In this document: positions 39,238 through 52,667 of the stretch, in pieces
How positions within the stretch are numbered: position 1 is the first letter of the stretch
Layout: the number at the start of each line of letters is the position of its first letter
Source: Beaufortia kweichowensis
Taxonomy: Eukaryota; Chordata; Actinopteri; Cypriniformes; Gastromyzontidae
DNA: 64,000 nt
Assembly (NCBI GenBank): GCA_019155185.1
Contig: CM032815.1
Span: 3,977,001 to 4,041,000 of the forward strand
Direction: 5' to 3'
Translations under genes and position numbers: made by a program
The notes under the pieces: model-generated
Databases searched by the model: none
The model's input: only the letters and a program-made list of their open reading frames with translations
Told to the model about the DNA's origin: nothing

Positions 39238-40588
39238 TTAAACACTGTAAATTCATTTACATGCCACACATCACCTGAAACATTCTTCAACATTCTCTAC
39301 ATTCAATATTTTCTTGTAACTCTTGGGTTTACCTGAGAAAATATTGCAACAATTCCACCTCCATTTAAATAAGAAGGTTTAATAACAAGATAAAATCCTG
39401 TAAATACCGCATCACTCGTTTCCCTGAACCCCAAAGATTTATAGCTACAGTCGCCAACACTCTGCCAATGCCCAATCCTCCCGGCACCGTTATACATAAC
39501 TCATTAATACAAAAAACAATATCCGACCGCACAAACATACACACAAACATGCACATACACACACGACCTCCTGTCGTTGCTGCGGGGCAATTTGGTAATC
39601 AGTCCTCAGAGACATTACTGCGCATAGAGACAAAAGAACTTGCTATGCACACACATGTACAGGATATCAGCATCAAACATTCACAGAGACACGAGAGACG
39701 AGTCTGTTAAAAATAATACAAAAAGCCCTGAGTCAATGTATAACCCAGTAAAATCCTTTCCTCCATGAGCCATTAAGTATTAGGAAGAGATGACTACTAA
39801 AATACTTTCTTTCCTATTCTGTAACACACATAACAAACTGAACTGCAGTTATATTTAGGTGCTTAATAAGACAGCTGGGGCTGATTGGATCTCTGGAGCT
39901 TTTAGAAGCTCGTGTCCGTCGGGCTTCCAGCAAACGGTCTTAAAATGCACAGTTAATATTTATTTGCATACCTGGCACTAATCAGATCGACTTTAAATTA
40001 TAAAGAATGGACCTCTCTCTTTCTCTCTCTCACCCACTCCTTAATTTGCTGCTAGCTGTGGCACATTTTTGCATAAACGCTCATTGTTTTTCATTAAGGT
40101 CCGGCGTGAACAGCAGGTCTGGCGAGTGTGTGTGTGTTTCAGTGTTGTTAGAAACAGATTTTAGCGAACGGTTGGATTGGAAGGACCAGGTCAGCTGGGA
40201 GGAAAATGAGCCGGTCCAAAATGAGCTGAGTCTACATCTCTATCTCTCTGCCAGCTCTGACTGCATTGTTACCAAACAGATTGGGCTCTTTCACCGATGG
40301 AACGAATTAATCGTACTTGTTCTGTTCTCTTCTCTGCCCTCTTGACTAAGCATGTGAATTTAATTTCCAAGTATTTTTAATAAACCTGGAACCATTAAAG
40401 CAATGAATACTGTATGAACAAAAGCTGCCCTTTGCTTGCTGTGCTTCTTTGTAAGTCAGTTTTTAAATATCAAACTCTATTAGCAAGCACTACATCTAAA
40501 GTGAGGTTAATTCAGGTAGATTTTATAAAGGTAAAACTAGATATTTATATTTTATGTTTTTGCCAATATAAAACTTGCTATGATACTA

Positions 40589-41012
40589 AGGTGTTCTGAG
40601 TGGTTGCTAGGGTGTTCTGCGAAACTGCTATGCTGTTGCTAAGGTGTTTTAAGATGTTACTGTGTGGTTGCTAGGGTGTTCTTGGAAACTGCTATGCTGT
40701 TGCTAAGGTGTTTTAAGATGTTACTGTGTGGTTGCTAGGGTGTTCTTGGAAACTGCTATGCTGTTGCTAAGGTGTTCTGAGATGTTACTGTGTCACTATG
40801 TGGTTGCTTAGGTGTTCTAGGAAACTGCTATGCGGTTGCTAAGGTGTTCTGAGATGTTGTTATGTTGCTAAATTGTTGCTAGTGTATTTAGGATTATCGC
40901 TGAGGTGTGTCTAAGGTATTCCTAGTGACTTCTACTGTGTTTCTATGTGGTTGGTAGAATGTTCTGGGTAGTTGCTATTCGGTTGCAAATGTGTTCTGAG
41001 AAGTTATGTGTG
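40589..41012. repeat. 64-base minisatellite (GTTGCTAGGGTGTTCT type)
   Basis: Two 64-base units (40641-40704 and 40705-40768) are almost identical. They are preceded by a shorter unit and followed by a 72-base unit (40769-40840) and increasingly degenerate copies. Each unit runs AAGGTGTTTTAAGATGTTAC, TGTGTGGTTGCTAGGGTGTT, CTTGGAAACTGCTATGCTGT, TGCT. Single or few-unit relatives occur at 1262-1345 (reversed), 9180-9242 and 31668-31700 (reversed). Confidence 0.85.
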
Positions 41013-41760
41013 ACTGACTGCGCTGACATTTTGTAAATGATAAAATCTGATCCATTTGTTCAGTATCGAGTGTATCTGCCGGTTGCTATAGCAATGATGT
41101 AAGCATCAGTATGATGAAAAGACACTCAACAACTGAGATTAGCTGTCAGTGTGGAAGCCCGGGAATTTTGCATCTGCCCATGTCTGTCAGGACATCCTGT
41201 CGTAAAGCTGAGATGAAGAAGCACATGAGAAAGTATAAACAACAGAGGAATGCATATACTGTAAACAAAACCACTGACTTCTATTCATTACAGCTAATCT
41301 CATACAGCTGTTTATAAGAAAAAACATAAAATAGTGAATTAGTCATGTTGCCAAATGACAAAAAACTACTTGAAATCTGATTTGACCGTTCAGAATAAGC
41401 AATTACAGTAATTACAAATTTCTTATTTTAACTGAATTTTAAAGCACATAAGGATGTATATGTAAACATTGAATTTCACGCTTTTTGCTGTTTAGATCTG
41501 TCTGAACAAAGTCTATGATATTCTGCTCTCTGAATGTAGCTTGGTTTCCTGCCCCAATATAAATTTATGAGATTTTCCACACGTTTTATATTCCACCAGG
41601 TGAAAACCTGCAAGCCAACTAATAAAAGTTTTATCCAGAGCCCTATGAATTTAACTAGCAGCCATGTGCTGTTAGATAATTTAGATAATTTTACTAAAAA
41701 AACTAAACTGTGCATTGTATGATGTAATAGTCTGAATGTCACCAACACATGTACAATTAA

Positions 41761-42005
41761 TGTGATAGTTCACCCAACAATGAAATTTTTTTATGATTTA
41801 TTCACCTTCATGTCACTCCAAACCTGTATGAATATTTTCTTCTGCAGAACCCAAAAGAAGATTTTTTGAAGCATGTTGGTAACAACACTGTTTGCTATTG
41901 ACTTCCATTGTATGGACATTTCTCAAAATATCTTCTTTTGTGTTCCACATGAACAGGTTTGAGTGACAGAGTAAAAAAAAATAATGACCACATTCTATTT
42001 CTATA
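41761..42005. mobile_element. Palindromic MITE (GATAGTTCACCC type)
   Basis: The sequence begins TTAATGTGATAGTTCACCCA and carries AAACCTGTATGAATATTTTC and CCAAAAGAAGATTTTTTGAA. Its second half contains the inverse (CAAAATATCTTCTTTTGTGT, then CATGAACAGGTTTGAGTGAC). It matches a highly palindromic repeat very common in cyprinids, similar to the hairpin-forming 'Angel' type. The right terminus is eroded. Confidence 0.6.
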
Positions 42006-44300
42006 AAGTTTAATTACACTGTACCCGACTGATTTTTCTTCCTAATTTAATATCTTATCATTGTTTTTCACACACATTGTGGCTCTCGTCCAGCAGCTGC
42101 AGTGTCAGATACCTGCAGAGCGATGTGAAATGAACTGCGAGCATCTCCAGCGCTTTGCATTCTGCACCTGGCCTCAGTGGAGAGCTGCAGATTAACAGGA
42201 TCATTTGCAGGCGGGATACTGAGAGAAAATAGCGCAGCGAGTGTGTCTGGGCGTGTGTGTAGGTTTTGAGTGGGCAGAGAAGTCGGTACGCACTGGCCTG
42301 TTGTCTATCCCCGCAGAGAATAGTTCCTGCACCGCTTTCAATCTACATCCCCCCAGCACACACACATACATATTCTGATTGTAGCGTTCAATCTCCCATG
42401 AGGAAGCTCTATTGATCAGGCGGGCATCTCCCTAATTAAACCTGAGACCAGAGAGAAAATGCAGGAACACGGGGAGGGGAGACCAGTATGATAGTGAGGA
42501 AAAAGTAAAGAAAGAAAACTGACAGAGGTGTGTGTGAGATGAGTGAAGAAGGGGAGAGAGACACCGGCCCTGCAAAACATGACACGCCACATGTACAATC
42601 AACAAGAAACTTTAGCATTTGATTCCGATCACCTTTCGTTTTTAAAGCTCTTAGGATTTAATTAAGAGATGCAATTATCTTATTCACTCTTTCTTTGGCT
42701 TCTCTGCCCTCTAAAGGCACAAAACACGGTGAGAGAGAAGAGAAACGGTGCAGATTTTGCAAACTGCTCGGGATGCATCCCAACATACCTATGAGACAAA
42801 CAAACCACACATTCACACATTTATATCAAAGTCATCTCAGATTTTAGCCTTTCTTATCACAGGCTTGGTGAAAAAAAATAATATAATGATATTGATGAAT
42901 ACATACATTCATTTTATAAAAGAAAATATATTTATAAAATATAAAGAAAAATATTACTGACAAAACAGTACAATGTGCCAGACTTAACTAAACAAATTTT
43001 AACTTCCTTGACATATTAAATATGATGTCAGCTTTGACAACATGTCACATGTATGCCATAATAAACAAGATATTTAAAAGGCACAAAATATACACAAGCA
43101 ATACATACAGTAGCTGAAACACTTCACTGCCATGTGTATTAAAAACATCACAACATGTAGTATTAACATCACAACAGTTGCAGACACTAAATTTTCACCT
43201 TACGTAACAGAAACACAATGAAATTTTGGCAATTATTGCAATTTGGCATTCTGTGCACATTTGACGCTCACCACAGATTGAGTTATTTACATTGTGAAAG
43301 ACTTGCGCGTGTGTGATCAGAGCTGTCAAATGCAATAACGCGTGTATAAGTTTGTGTTTGTGCGTTCATTCTGACTTCACGTCTCGCCCTGAGAAACCCA
43401 CCGACGCATCTGCGCTGTCTCTCCTGATCACTGATTGCTCCTGATGCTAATTTAAACTGCTGGGGCTCATCACACCACGCTGCCCTACTTTCAACCATCC
43501 CACAACGTTAAACAAACCTAACACAAGCTGCAAAACATGAAAGTAAACATCCTCCCCTGAGCGGCCCAGGCACACTGCCACTCCGCCCGCTCTCAGCCGC
43601 CCCTGCCATCACAGATATGGGTCTGTAACCGGCCTGAGATCTGATCATTGCTGCAGCGCTAGATGAAGTGAACGAAGAGAGACGGAAGAGGAACGATGGA
43701 AGTTATCCGTTGGTGTTGTAATGAAGCTCAACAGGGCACAATGTCTGAATAACAGTCGAGATAAACAAACAGTAGATTAAAGCGCAACAGTCGCTGCTGA
43801 ATCGCATGCCATGCTGGTGAGGGAAGTGTTGCTAAAAGCTGGAAAAGCATGTGCGGAATGAAAATGTAATTTGTCAGTGCTGTTGACAAAAAGATGTTAA
43901 GCCAAGCCAGGCTTTCGATCATAAAGAGCCTAGTGCATTTCTCTTTCTTACATTGATGCTTTTTTTTGACAGGACATATGTAAGGGCTTGTCTTTTCTTA
44001 AAGTGAGAATTCACTTAAAATGACCACTTGGTGTAAATGTACCTACATTCATGCCATTCAAGATGTAGCTGACATTTATTTCAATCAATAAAAGATGATT
44101 TTATGTGGAGAAGTCCATAGGTGCTATTACATTTAGAGTAAAAAAAAAGCAGATACAGGCGACACAAAACTAACCCTGACAAAATTCTGAGGTTTTATGA
44201 ATCAAATGAGGTTTTATGAAAAATTTTCATGTTGAGTAGAACTATTAAACGAGCAAATCTAGTTTATTTTGTCAAACTATTGGAAAAGACTAACACGTAC

Positions 44301-44400
44301 CCTGCTGGAAAAACCAGCTTGAATCATCCTAATGTGGTTTGCTGGTCTTAGCTAGTTTATTTGGTCATCAAGTCTGTTCAAGCTGGTATTTCACTTATCT
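44301..44400. repeat. CCAGCTTGAATCATCC-type repeat
   Basis: CCTGCTGGAAAAACCAGCTT starts a run alternating 'ccagctt' and 'gctggt' motifs (GTTTGCTGGTCTTAGCTAG, CAAGCTGGTATTT). This is a common internally repeated cyprinid sequence built from an approximately 10-base inverted motif. No gene lies in it. Confidence 0.5.
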
Positions 44401-47130
44401 GACCAACTGACATATACCCATTAGGGGATTTTTAACTAAAAATGAAAAACAGTTTTGGACATTCATTGACATAAAACAGCGCTTGGGGGCCTAAAAAAGC
44501 AAATGTGTGAAAACAGTGATGTCATGAGCGTGTGTATTATGTTTCTTTACAAAGTGACATCACATGTGTTTCTGTTCAATCTTTGAATATATTTCAGTGA
44601 CAAAGACGGAAAATCTTTTCTGTTTTTAATCATGTAAATGTACCCTAAAAGGAGAGCAGATCATCACCTAGCTTATGTTTTAATCACTATAATCACCAAG
44701 CCTAATAATATAAAAGCCACAAACTGCAGTCAATTATAGTTTGTTTTTCAACACTATCTATAGACAGTACATTTAATGCAAAGGTTTGCGTTGTGCACTG
44801 TGTAAACAGAATAAAAACAAGCAGCTGATGTACTACAGGGAGAAGGTGAAGAATACGCGCTGGAGGCTTCCATCATTTGCTCGTATGGATTTTGTGTCTT
44901 AAGTTGCAAGTGACCTTACACCATCTCCAAAAGACTGGAGTTCATCTTTCAGTACACAACCAGAGGTAAAAGAGAAGAGAAAAGAGGAGGAGGGGTGAGA
45001 TGCTTTTCTAACGGGAATATGAGAGAAGAAGAGAATGAGAAGGGGGAAGGGGAGAGAGAAAGACATGAGATGTTCTGATGGTTCAACAAATGTAGCTTCA
45101 TAAACCTGTTCACACATGCAAACCTTCATACAACATTAATAATCTCTATCGATCATCTGTGTCCTTTACAGGGCATGTGTGACACGCGTGCACACGCATA
45201 CACAAACACTTCCGCACATGGGACTCCATCCAAAGCCATTAAGTTAAATAAAAGGATGGATGTAAAATCGTGTTTTTCTTCCTAAAATATCTGTAGCATC
45301 TCATTCTTCGAACCTTCAATATTGTGTCTGGAAACCTGGAGAGCAGAGGTGTCAAAAAGTCACAAATTTCATCTAACGGAATACAAGAGGAAAACTCTTC
45401 AACATCTATTGCTTTCACCATCTCCCCATTTCCCACAATAAAATGCGGCGCTGCCGATCGCACAAGGTCACGGGCATCGGTGGAATTAATATTTCATTCT
45501 TTATGGGTCTCCTCCTCTCGCTGTTTCTCGGGACTAAATCTATTTCCAGGGAGAGAAGGATAAGAGATGGGAGAGTGTGCTGAGCACGAAACGTGTGTTA
45601 TCACCTATGTGAAAATATATTAATGTTTATAAATTTTTTTGTGAAAAAAAAAGTTTTCGTACAATATTTACGCAGGTAGGTGTCTAGATGTTTTCTGAGG
45701 CATTATGGCATCCAAAAAATTTTCTTTTGTGTGGTTTGATATATGCCACATCATTTATATATTTACAGTATATCAGAACCTCTTGTTTTATTATTGGTTA
45801 AAGCTGCAATCCTAACAAAATTAAGTTAATTTTTATTGCACTGTTACCACAGGTGTCAATTATTTTATACATATACCACCAGTAATATTTAACTACCACG
45901 TTGTGTGTAGGATTTCCTCGTTATATTGAAAAAATCTATATCGTTAGGATCTCTCCACTCATTCACTATGTCATACTCAGCTCACAAATTGAATTATCTC
46001 TTGATCAAACCTATATTAATTTGAGCACCAGTCTGTCTGAATAAAACTTGGCAGACACGCTAGCAAATTACAACTGCGAACAAGAGAGATGAACTTCCAA
46101 AAGCGCCCAAGGGAGCAATAAAGCCGCTTACAACAAACATGCTTCAGTTATGTCAAAAATGACCTTTAGAATGACGGCCCAACTGTCTGCATTTCCATAC
46201 CGAGATGTAACAATTGAATTGGATTGAGTTAATTGGTCTTATTCACCCGGGTTCGATTGACACCATGTTTCTCTCGAAATGGCAACCACTCCTGTTGACT
46301 AATCTAACATAGAATCGGACAAGAGTGAATAAAAGGCTGAATTGTCAAGCATCTCATTTATCATCAAGAATGTGTGCCAATTATACGGCCTCTCTTTATG
46401 TGCTGATCTATTTATACACATTTATTCCATATAAAGTTTTCAACAACCACGCGAGCCAGGAAATGTTTTGTGTCGTAATTTGTTTAGATGAGCTGCTAGA
46501 GGAGTTCTGGGACACATACAAACAGGAAGTACACAGATGGATGGAGGCTATAAAGTAATTTTTGGCTAAATGCGCTAGGACCAGCCCAGCAGGAAATACA
46601 AAACTGCAGGCATCTAAAGCTCTCACACACGGTGTCCAGCTAATGGACAGGCTATTACAGAGCTTTCCACTCCAGGAACGCAGCGGGTCTACATGGTTTT
46701 CATCTACATGCTCTCGCTGCGTTCCAGATGTTACTTCTCATATACACACATAAGCAAGCACACACAAACACAACCCTGTGTATTATTGCTAGTGTAATAT
46801 CTACAAGTGCTCTATGTTTGCCGAATGGACTGAGGCTGTGAGCCACAGCAGGAGTAAAATGTACACACACACACTTTTCTCTGCTCTATTTGGTGCTGAA
46901 AAAGATGGGCAGGCAATGAGGAAAAATGTTCACTCTTTCGCTTCGTCTGAATTCACCTCTATGACAAATGTTCTGGCAGATTATAAAACTATCCAATTCC
47001 AATTTATATATTAAGAATACAGTATATCAAAACAACAAAACTGATCCCAATGCTGTAGAAAATACCTTATAAATAGCATAAAAGAATGGATATTACAAAC
47101 ATTACAGACCCTTGTCCTTAATATCACATT

Positions 47131-47340
47131 TGTGACCCAGTCTGTGAAAGTTCTGAGATAACGAGCATTAAAGTCTGATTTCACCAATTAATTTCACTAT
47201 GATTTAAATCTTTGACATAATCATACTCTGTCAATTTTAGAGATATCAAGTTTACATTTTCACATTACGCTCTCTAGGATAATTTTGGGTAGAAAATAGT
47301 AAATCACAAAAAAAAAATGACTTTCACAGACAGGGTCGCA
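47131..47340. mobile_element. MITE with TGTGACCCAGTCTGTGAAAG ends
   Basis: This 210-base element has 20-base terminal inverted repeats: left TGTGACCCAGTCTGTGAAAG and right (reversed) TGCGACCCTGTCTGTGAAAG, 18 of 20 identical. The interior includes CTGAGATAACGAGCATTAAA, shared with the copy at 56.6 kb. There is no ORF. Target duplication is not clear (T-rich flanks on both sides). Confidence 0.65.
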
Positions 47341-48380
47341 TTTTATCATGTTAGCCATTTGTTAAACTAACAAAGCAGGAAATGACATTTTTTTGCCATA
47401 TTTCTGAAAATATTCCACTTATATATAAACATAAATTATGACAATTATGTTTAAAAGCTAATGCATAAGAAAAACAACCAAACTACTTAAAGCACACAAA
47501 CGTACACACTGAAAATGCCATATATAACACACACAGACGTATACACACACTACTCGTGCATTTACCTGTAGATAAATATACACTCTTCCATACAGATATT
47601 AAAAGACACAGAGGCAATTTAAGCAAATCTAGCCAGACTTTCCTCCACTGCCTAATGATGGTTCTTAACAGCAACATCTGTGTGTTTCTCTCCCTGGAGC
47701 ACAACACTTGTTGAGCACATTTGCCTGTTTTCTGTGCACTAACCTTTTTACAATCCTCATTCTGTTTTATGGTTAGACAACAAAGCCATGATGTTCTAGG
47801 AAAAAAAGGTCTGGGAGTTCTTTGTATACGTCGAGAAAGCAAGCAGTCATTTACATGGGCAATTTCAGCTGTAATTCAGCCTCACTGGAATATGCTTTTT
47901 CATAATGCATTAACAATATTGCATTTTGTCAAATAAAAATGAATTTAATTGGCATAGCAAGATGTGTTTTATAGAACATCACATCTATGTCTGATTGTAA
48001 AATTCATAGAAAATGCACCCTAATGATCATATCTCCTCCTGTGCTGTTTTGTATATTTCTAGAACCCCTTCTGAAGGGTAAAACTGTAGCTAGCAGAAAA
48101 ATGACACAGTCTTCAGTTATATAGAAGGTGGTGACAGAATTACGCTGTCAACAAACCACCATCACAATGTTTTATGGTTTCCCTCTTATCTACAATCCAT
48201 TCCAGGAATCAAAAGCAGAACGATTTCCTTCGCTTAAACCCAAGGACGCGGCTCAGGGAGCCGTGTGGCAACTTCAAAAGCTGTTGCCTTTTGTCCAGCG
48301 TGATCACTTATAATAATATAGCAACCGTGCAGGAGCGGAAAGGATGCATCCTAATTTACGGTTGTTGATTAGCTGTCACC

Positions 48381-48502
48381 AGAGAGAGAGAGAGAGAGAG
48401 TTGGTGACCACCCCCTCTGCACCCTGGTATGTGCAGGTACAAAGACTCTCACACCTCTTCTTCCCCCCTCCATTTCCACCTCTCTCTCTCTCTCTCTCTC
48501 TC
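48381..48502. repeat. Paired (AG)10 and (TC)11 tracts
   Basis: An AG tract (48381-48400) and a TC tract (48481-48502) are complementary and about 80 bases apart, so together they form a potential long hairpin. Confidence 0.85.
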
Positions 48503-48673
48503 CTCCTGGCAGAGTCTCCAAGGCCTCTGTAATTTATGAGCGCAGCGTGAGGAGCCTGTATGGCTCACCTGTAGGTCATAGTCATTCAGTAGCATGCAGA
48601 GAGATAAGCAACAGATGATAAGCATGCAGAGAGCTTTCTCTCAGCTTGACCACACAGTTCCCTGTGGTCCTCG

Positions 48674-48674
<1 letters not shown>

Positions 48675-48711
<37 letters not shown>
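48675..48711. repeat. (CA)n microsatellite
   Basis: About 18 uninterrupted CA units. A short CT run follows just after (about 48727-48740). Confidence 0.95.
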
Positions 48712-48713
<2 letters not shown>

Positions 48714-48881
48714 TAAAGAGGCATGTTCTCTCTCTCTCTCAAGGGATGGAAATCTATATTCACACTGCATACAAGCACCACCCAGTACATATAGCTGTAG
48801 GTTTTATATTGCCAGTCTTTGGGGTGAATGACAAAATGCAATTTGGCCAGTGCAGCTTGAATGCATTATACATCACAGAAT

Positions 48882-49136
48882 GAAAGAAAGAAAGAAAGAA
48901 AGAAAGAAATATAGAAAGAAACAAATTTAACTTGCTCAGAGGTTAATTCTTTGCCTCTTTTCTATTAGCAAAGCTGATGTAAGTTTGTTTAGAAAAAATA
49001 TATTATTGTTTATCAGGCATTATTTAGATACTTTTTTGTTTAGATCATTTAAATAGAATAGAACAGAATAGAATAGAAAAGAATAGAATAAAAGGAAAAG
49101 AAAAAAAGGAAAAGAAAGTAAGAAAGAGGATTTTTT
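48882..49136. repeat. Purine-rich (GAAA)n and (GAATA)n region
   Basis: A GAAA tetramer run (48882-48922) is followed, after about 130 bases, by a degenerate AGAATAGAAT, AAAAGG and AGAAAG stretch (49056-49136). Confidence 0.8.
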
Positions 49137-50595
49137 TGTATGCCTATTGTATACCTTGGCTAATGTTGTGTAAGGGTCTTTTTAACAGACAGAGGTGACC
49201 TTGCAGTGCCTGCTGGAGAGATGTCATTCTGTGTGTCTTAATTAATGCAGAAGATCTGAGCTCAGTCAAACAGGCCCACTGGGTCCCAGCATGGGTCGAA
49301 AATGTGTGTGTGAGAGAGAGAAAGCTGATTGATTTAGTTTAGAAGAGGAAAAGAAAGCTGATTTCAGCCACGAAAATGAAGAAGTGACGCGGAAATGTCC
49401 AGAATCAATCTCTATTATCAACCACCGCGTTCGCAATTAGCCCACATGAATTACGAGAAATAAGCTGATGAATCGGTTCACTCTGCCGCAGCAACAGAGA
49501 AAGGAATCAGTAATTGAGACGAACCACTACGTTTGGCTTCACTCATTACACAAGCCACAGAGACATTATTCAGCAGTCATTTGAAGAATTTAGCAAAACA
49601 ATTTCAGTATGCATTAGCTTGAAATCATCTTTTCTATACGGCTTCTAAATGCAACAGGAGATTGTGAGAGCAGAACTGATCTTACAGGAAACTCAATTAG
49701 CTCTGCGTTTCACACATGATTCTTATTCTACATTATCTTGTGCGTGAGATCCAATGACTTCATGGTTTGTTGTTGTCTCTATAACACTACAATCCAAATA
49801 GTGTGTGGCCGCTTGCAACAAAACGTTCAAAAATAAGCTTATAACTCCACAGTGCACAAAAAAAACATCTAAAACATAAACATACATGTGCAAAACACAC
49901 ATATACAACATATACACTGACCAAAAGCAGTATGAGTGCCAATAAGTTTCAGCTTTAACATTTTATGACCTTTAAAGACCATTCACATTTTTAAACTCAT
50001 TATTCTAAACACTAAAATACTTTGATACTTAATACCATTTTCAAATGATTTTGTTAAACAGCCAGAAGTCAAAATGGACATATCCCACAACAACCCTAAA
50101 CACAATAATCTCCAGTGACGACACGATATGCATCAGAATTGATTTTAAGGCTACGGATAGTACTCGCACACACTAAAAAATAATGTGGAAAGGAGAATAT
50201 TCTCAAACCCACAACAGGGATTCAAAAATCATGCCACAGGCATGACTGCAGACCAATGCATGAAGTTCTGGCAATGAAGGAGGTTGGAGGTCTTCAGCTT
50301 GTCAGTCACAGCAGTTATAATTGCCAAAGAGACTCAGTGCCCAGATCTCTACCATGGCTTTCTGTTTGTCTACCTGTCTTTCTTCCTGAGCAGCATCCAA
50401 ACCGCAGGAACATTCCAGAGCAAAGTTCAGCCTCAGAGGAGATCGATTTCTACCTGAGGCGCTAGCTGGAAGTACCACGGATCCGCTTGATATGGATGTC
50501 TGCTGTACTTTGGAAAATACTGGATCTCTGGTGGTATAAACCGACTCTCTCTCTCTTTTCTCTTCGTTCTTTTTAAAGTGCTTGAACAGCAGGTT

Positions 50596-50621
50596 TCTCT
50601 CTCTCTCTCTCTCTCTCTCTC
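50596..50621. repeat. (TC)n microsatellite
   Basis: About 13 TC units. Confidence 0.9.
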
Positions 50622-52667
50622 ATCTCACCAGAACTCTGCCTACAATTCTTACAGAAGGGGCAGATCGGAGAAAGGAAGCTTAAACTTGCATTCAAATGTG
50701 CCTTTGTGAACACAAAGTGAAAAAATAGATTCCTGTCATTGTTACACTTAAATAATTTAAAACTCAAATGTTGAGCGGGGCGACATCTTTCACGAGCAAC
50801 ACACCGTAAATCGTTCTTTCAGATTTAATGTGACCATGAATAGAATTCAATCTGAACCCGAATGATTGAAGAACTTAGGTGGGCGTGCGAATGTGTGTGG
50901 GAGAGGTATAGCGGGGTGTTATCAGGATAACGGTCCACTTGTTACATCTGGGCTCTTGGGGAAAGGGTTGGGCTGAAGATTAGCATTGAGGTAGCCTGGG
51001 GTAACACCCTTATATTGGCTCGCTAAATTAAGGAATTTTCAAGATTTAATTTCACAACCCCACACTTTGAGCGCCAGCAATGCAATTCTGAAGAATTTAT
51101 GGCCGTGTGTGCGCTCAAAGAAGAGAAAATTGGGCGGTTAGCAATCATTGCCATGCTTATCCTTCAATCTTACCCTGTGCTGTTCCTACATCCCCTATTT
51201 CTGTTTGGCATTCCAAATACTGTATGTCTTATTGATTAAACCTCCTCTCAATTTCATAGCAAATGAGTCCTCGAACCACTGGCTCTCAACTCTTTACCCG
51301 AATTCAATTTCATAGACAACTGCGGAGAGTTTCTGAGCCGTAATGGATTCTTTTCCAAATAGGCTTTGGCCCATGTTTTAAGCGGCTTGTTTAATATTTC
51401 AACTCCCCGTCTAACTCTCGTGCTGCTGTTTTCTGTATTGATTTATTTCAGAGTTCCCATAGACCCCTCTATAGTGGGAGACAATATATAACAGAATTTA
51501 ATACCTTTCAAGAACCTCATTCCATTTTTGAAATGACCGAGAAACACTTTCATTTCCCCGGACTTGCGGATTCATCACGGGCCGGCGCTCCACATGGGAG
51601 CTTCCTGAGATGGTATCTAAGAAACTGAAGGTGGGAGTGAGAAAGATCAAAAGAGATAGAGAAGGCCTATAAACAGGATATGATGTCATCCATCTTCACC
51701 AGTAATCATAGCGATAAACAAACAAACCGCTCCAGGATGTCACAACCGTCACTTCCGCACATTCCTCCTCCGGCAGGCCTTTTCATTCGCTCGGTCAGAG
51801 CATCCTGTCATGTTTGGCCTGTTTGAGGATGATTACGGAGTTGGCTCCAGCTTCCTGTAGGATGGGAGTCATGTTGAAAGCTAATGCCCCAGAGACTGAT
51901 CTGAGATCTGCTCTGCAGGTGTTGAAAATGGAGCCTGAAGGCCAGCAATCACCCAGAACAGAACCGTCCTTCCTGCTTCCTGATCCCAGTTCAGCACAAC
52001 ACCTGTCAAACTCATTAAGCCTGAAAACAAGCCAGGAAACCTCATCTGTTCAGACGATAACAAGCCGCGTATCGTATCTCACCGTGGAATGTCCACGGCA
52101 ATTTGCGAGAATTTTTTTCTTAATCTTTAAAAACAAAATCTCCTTAGCAACTGCAGCTGGTATAATGGCATCTTGCTGTTGTCGCTGCAAATGCTAAGAG
52201 TTTAATCCGTTTGTCCATTTGGCCGATTACATTCATTAGGAAAAACTGAGAGCTGCTAATTACGTTAGTCACATTCAGTGTGAAATTGCATTAGAGGCTT
52301 TTCACTGGTCGGCGAGTGAATAAACACACAGTCGCACATGCAAATCATGTAATGTGATTTCAGCGGTTCGTGGAAGAAACTTTACGCATGACCTGAAACT
52401 TGCTTTTTACACATGGGAAGTGTCAAAGACGTCACATAAGAACGTGAGTGAACCGCTGGCCAATCAGCAGTAAGATCTAGAATAGACTTGCATGTCTATT
52501 CATGTAAATGATATTTTTTTGATTAGTTAAATCTTTTAGCGGTACAGTAATGTTACTGTGTATTTATATGGTCAGAAGCAAAATGTTTAACTAATAAAAG
52601 ACTAAATTAACTATGTTGCTAGACAGAATGCATTGTTTTTTTTGTTAAAAAATATTAAAATATCACA

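Larger units (their letters stand above)
25250..40588. other. Non-coding upstream region, proximal part
   Basis: No exon or RNA gene is supported between the robo promoter region and the 40.6 kb minisatellite. Besides the repeats listed separately, several blocks look like balanced-composition single-copy DNA (for example 28.25-29.5, 33.1-34.2 and 35.3-35.8 kb) and could be conserved non-coding elements. Conservation cannot be judged from one sequence. Confidence 0.5.

Noticed and set aside
51814..52197. 127-codon plus-strand ORF
   Set aside because: The longest non-repeat ORF in the upstream region apart from exon shadows, but it has no domain, no signal peptide pattern and no similarity that I recognise.
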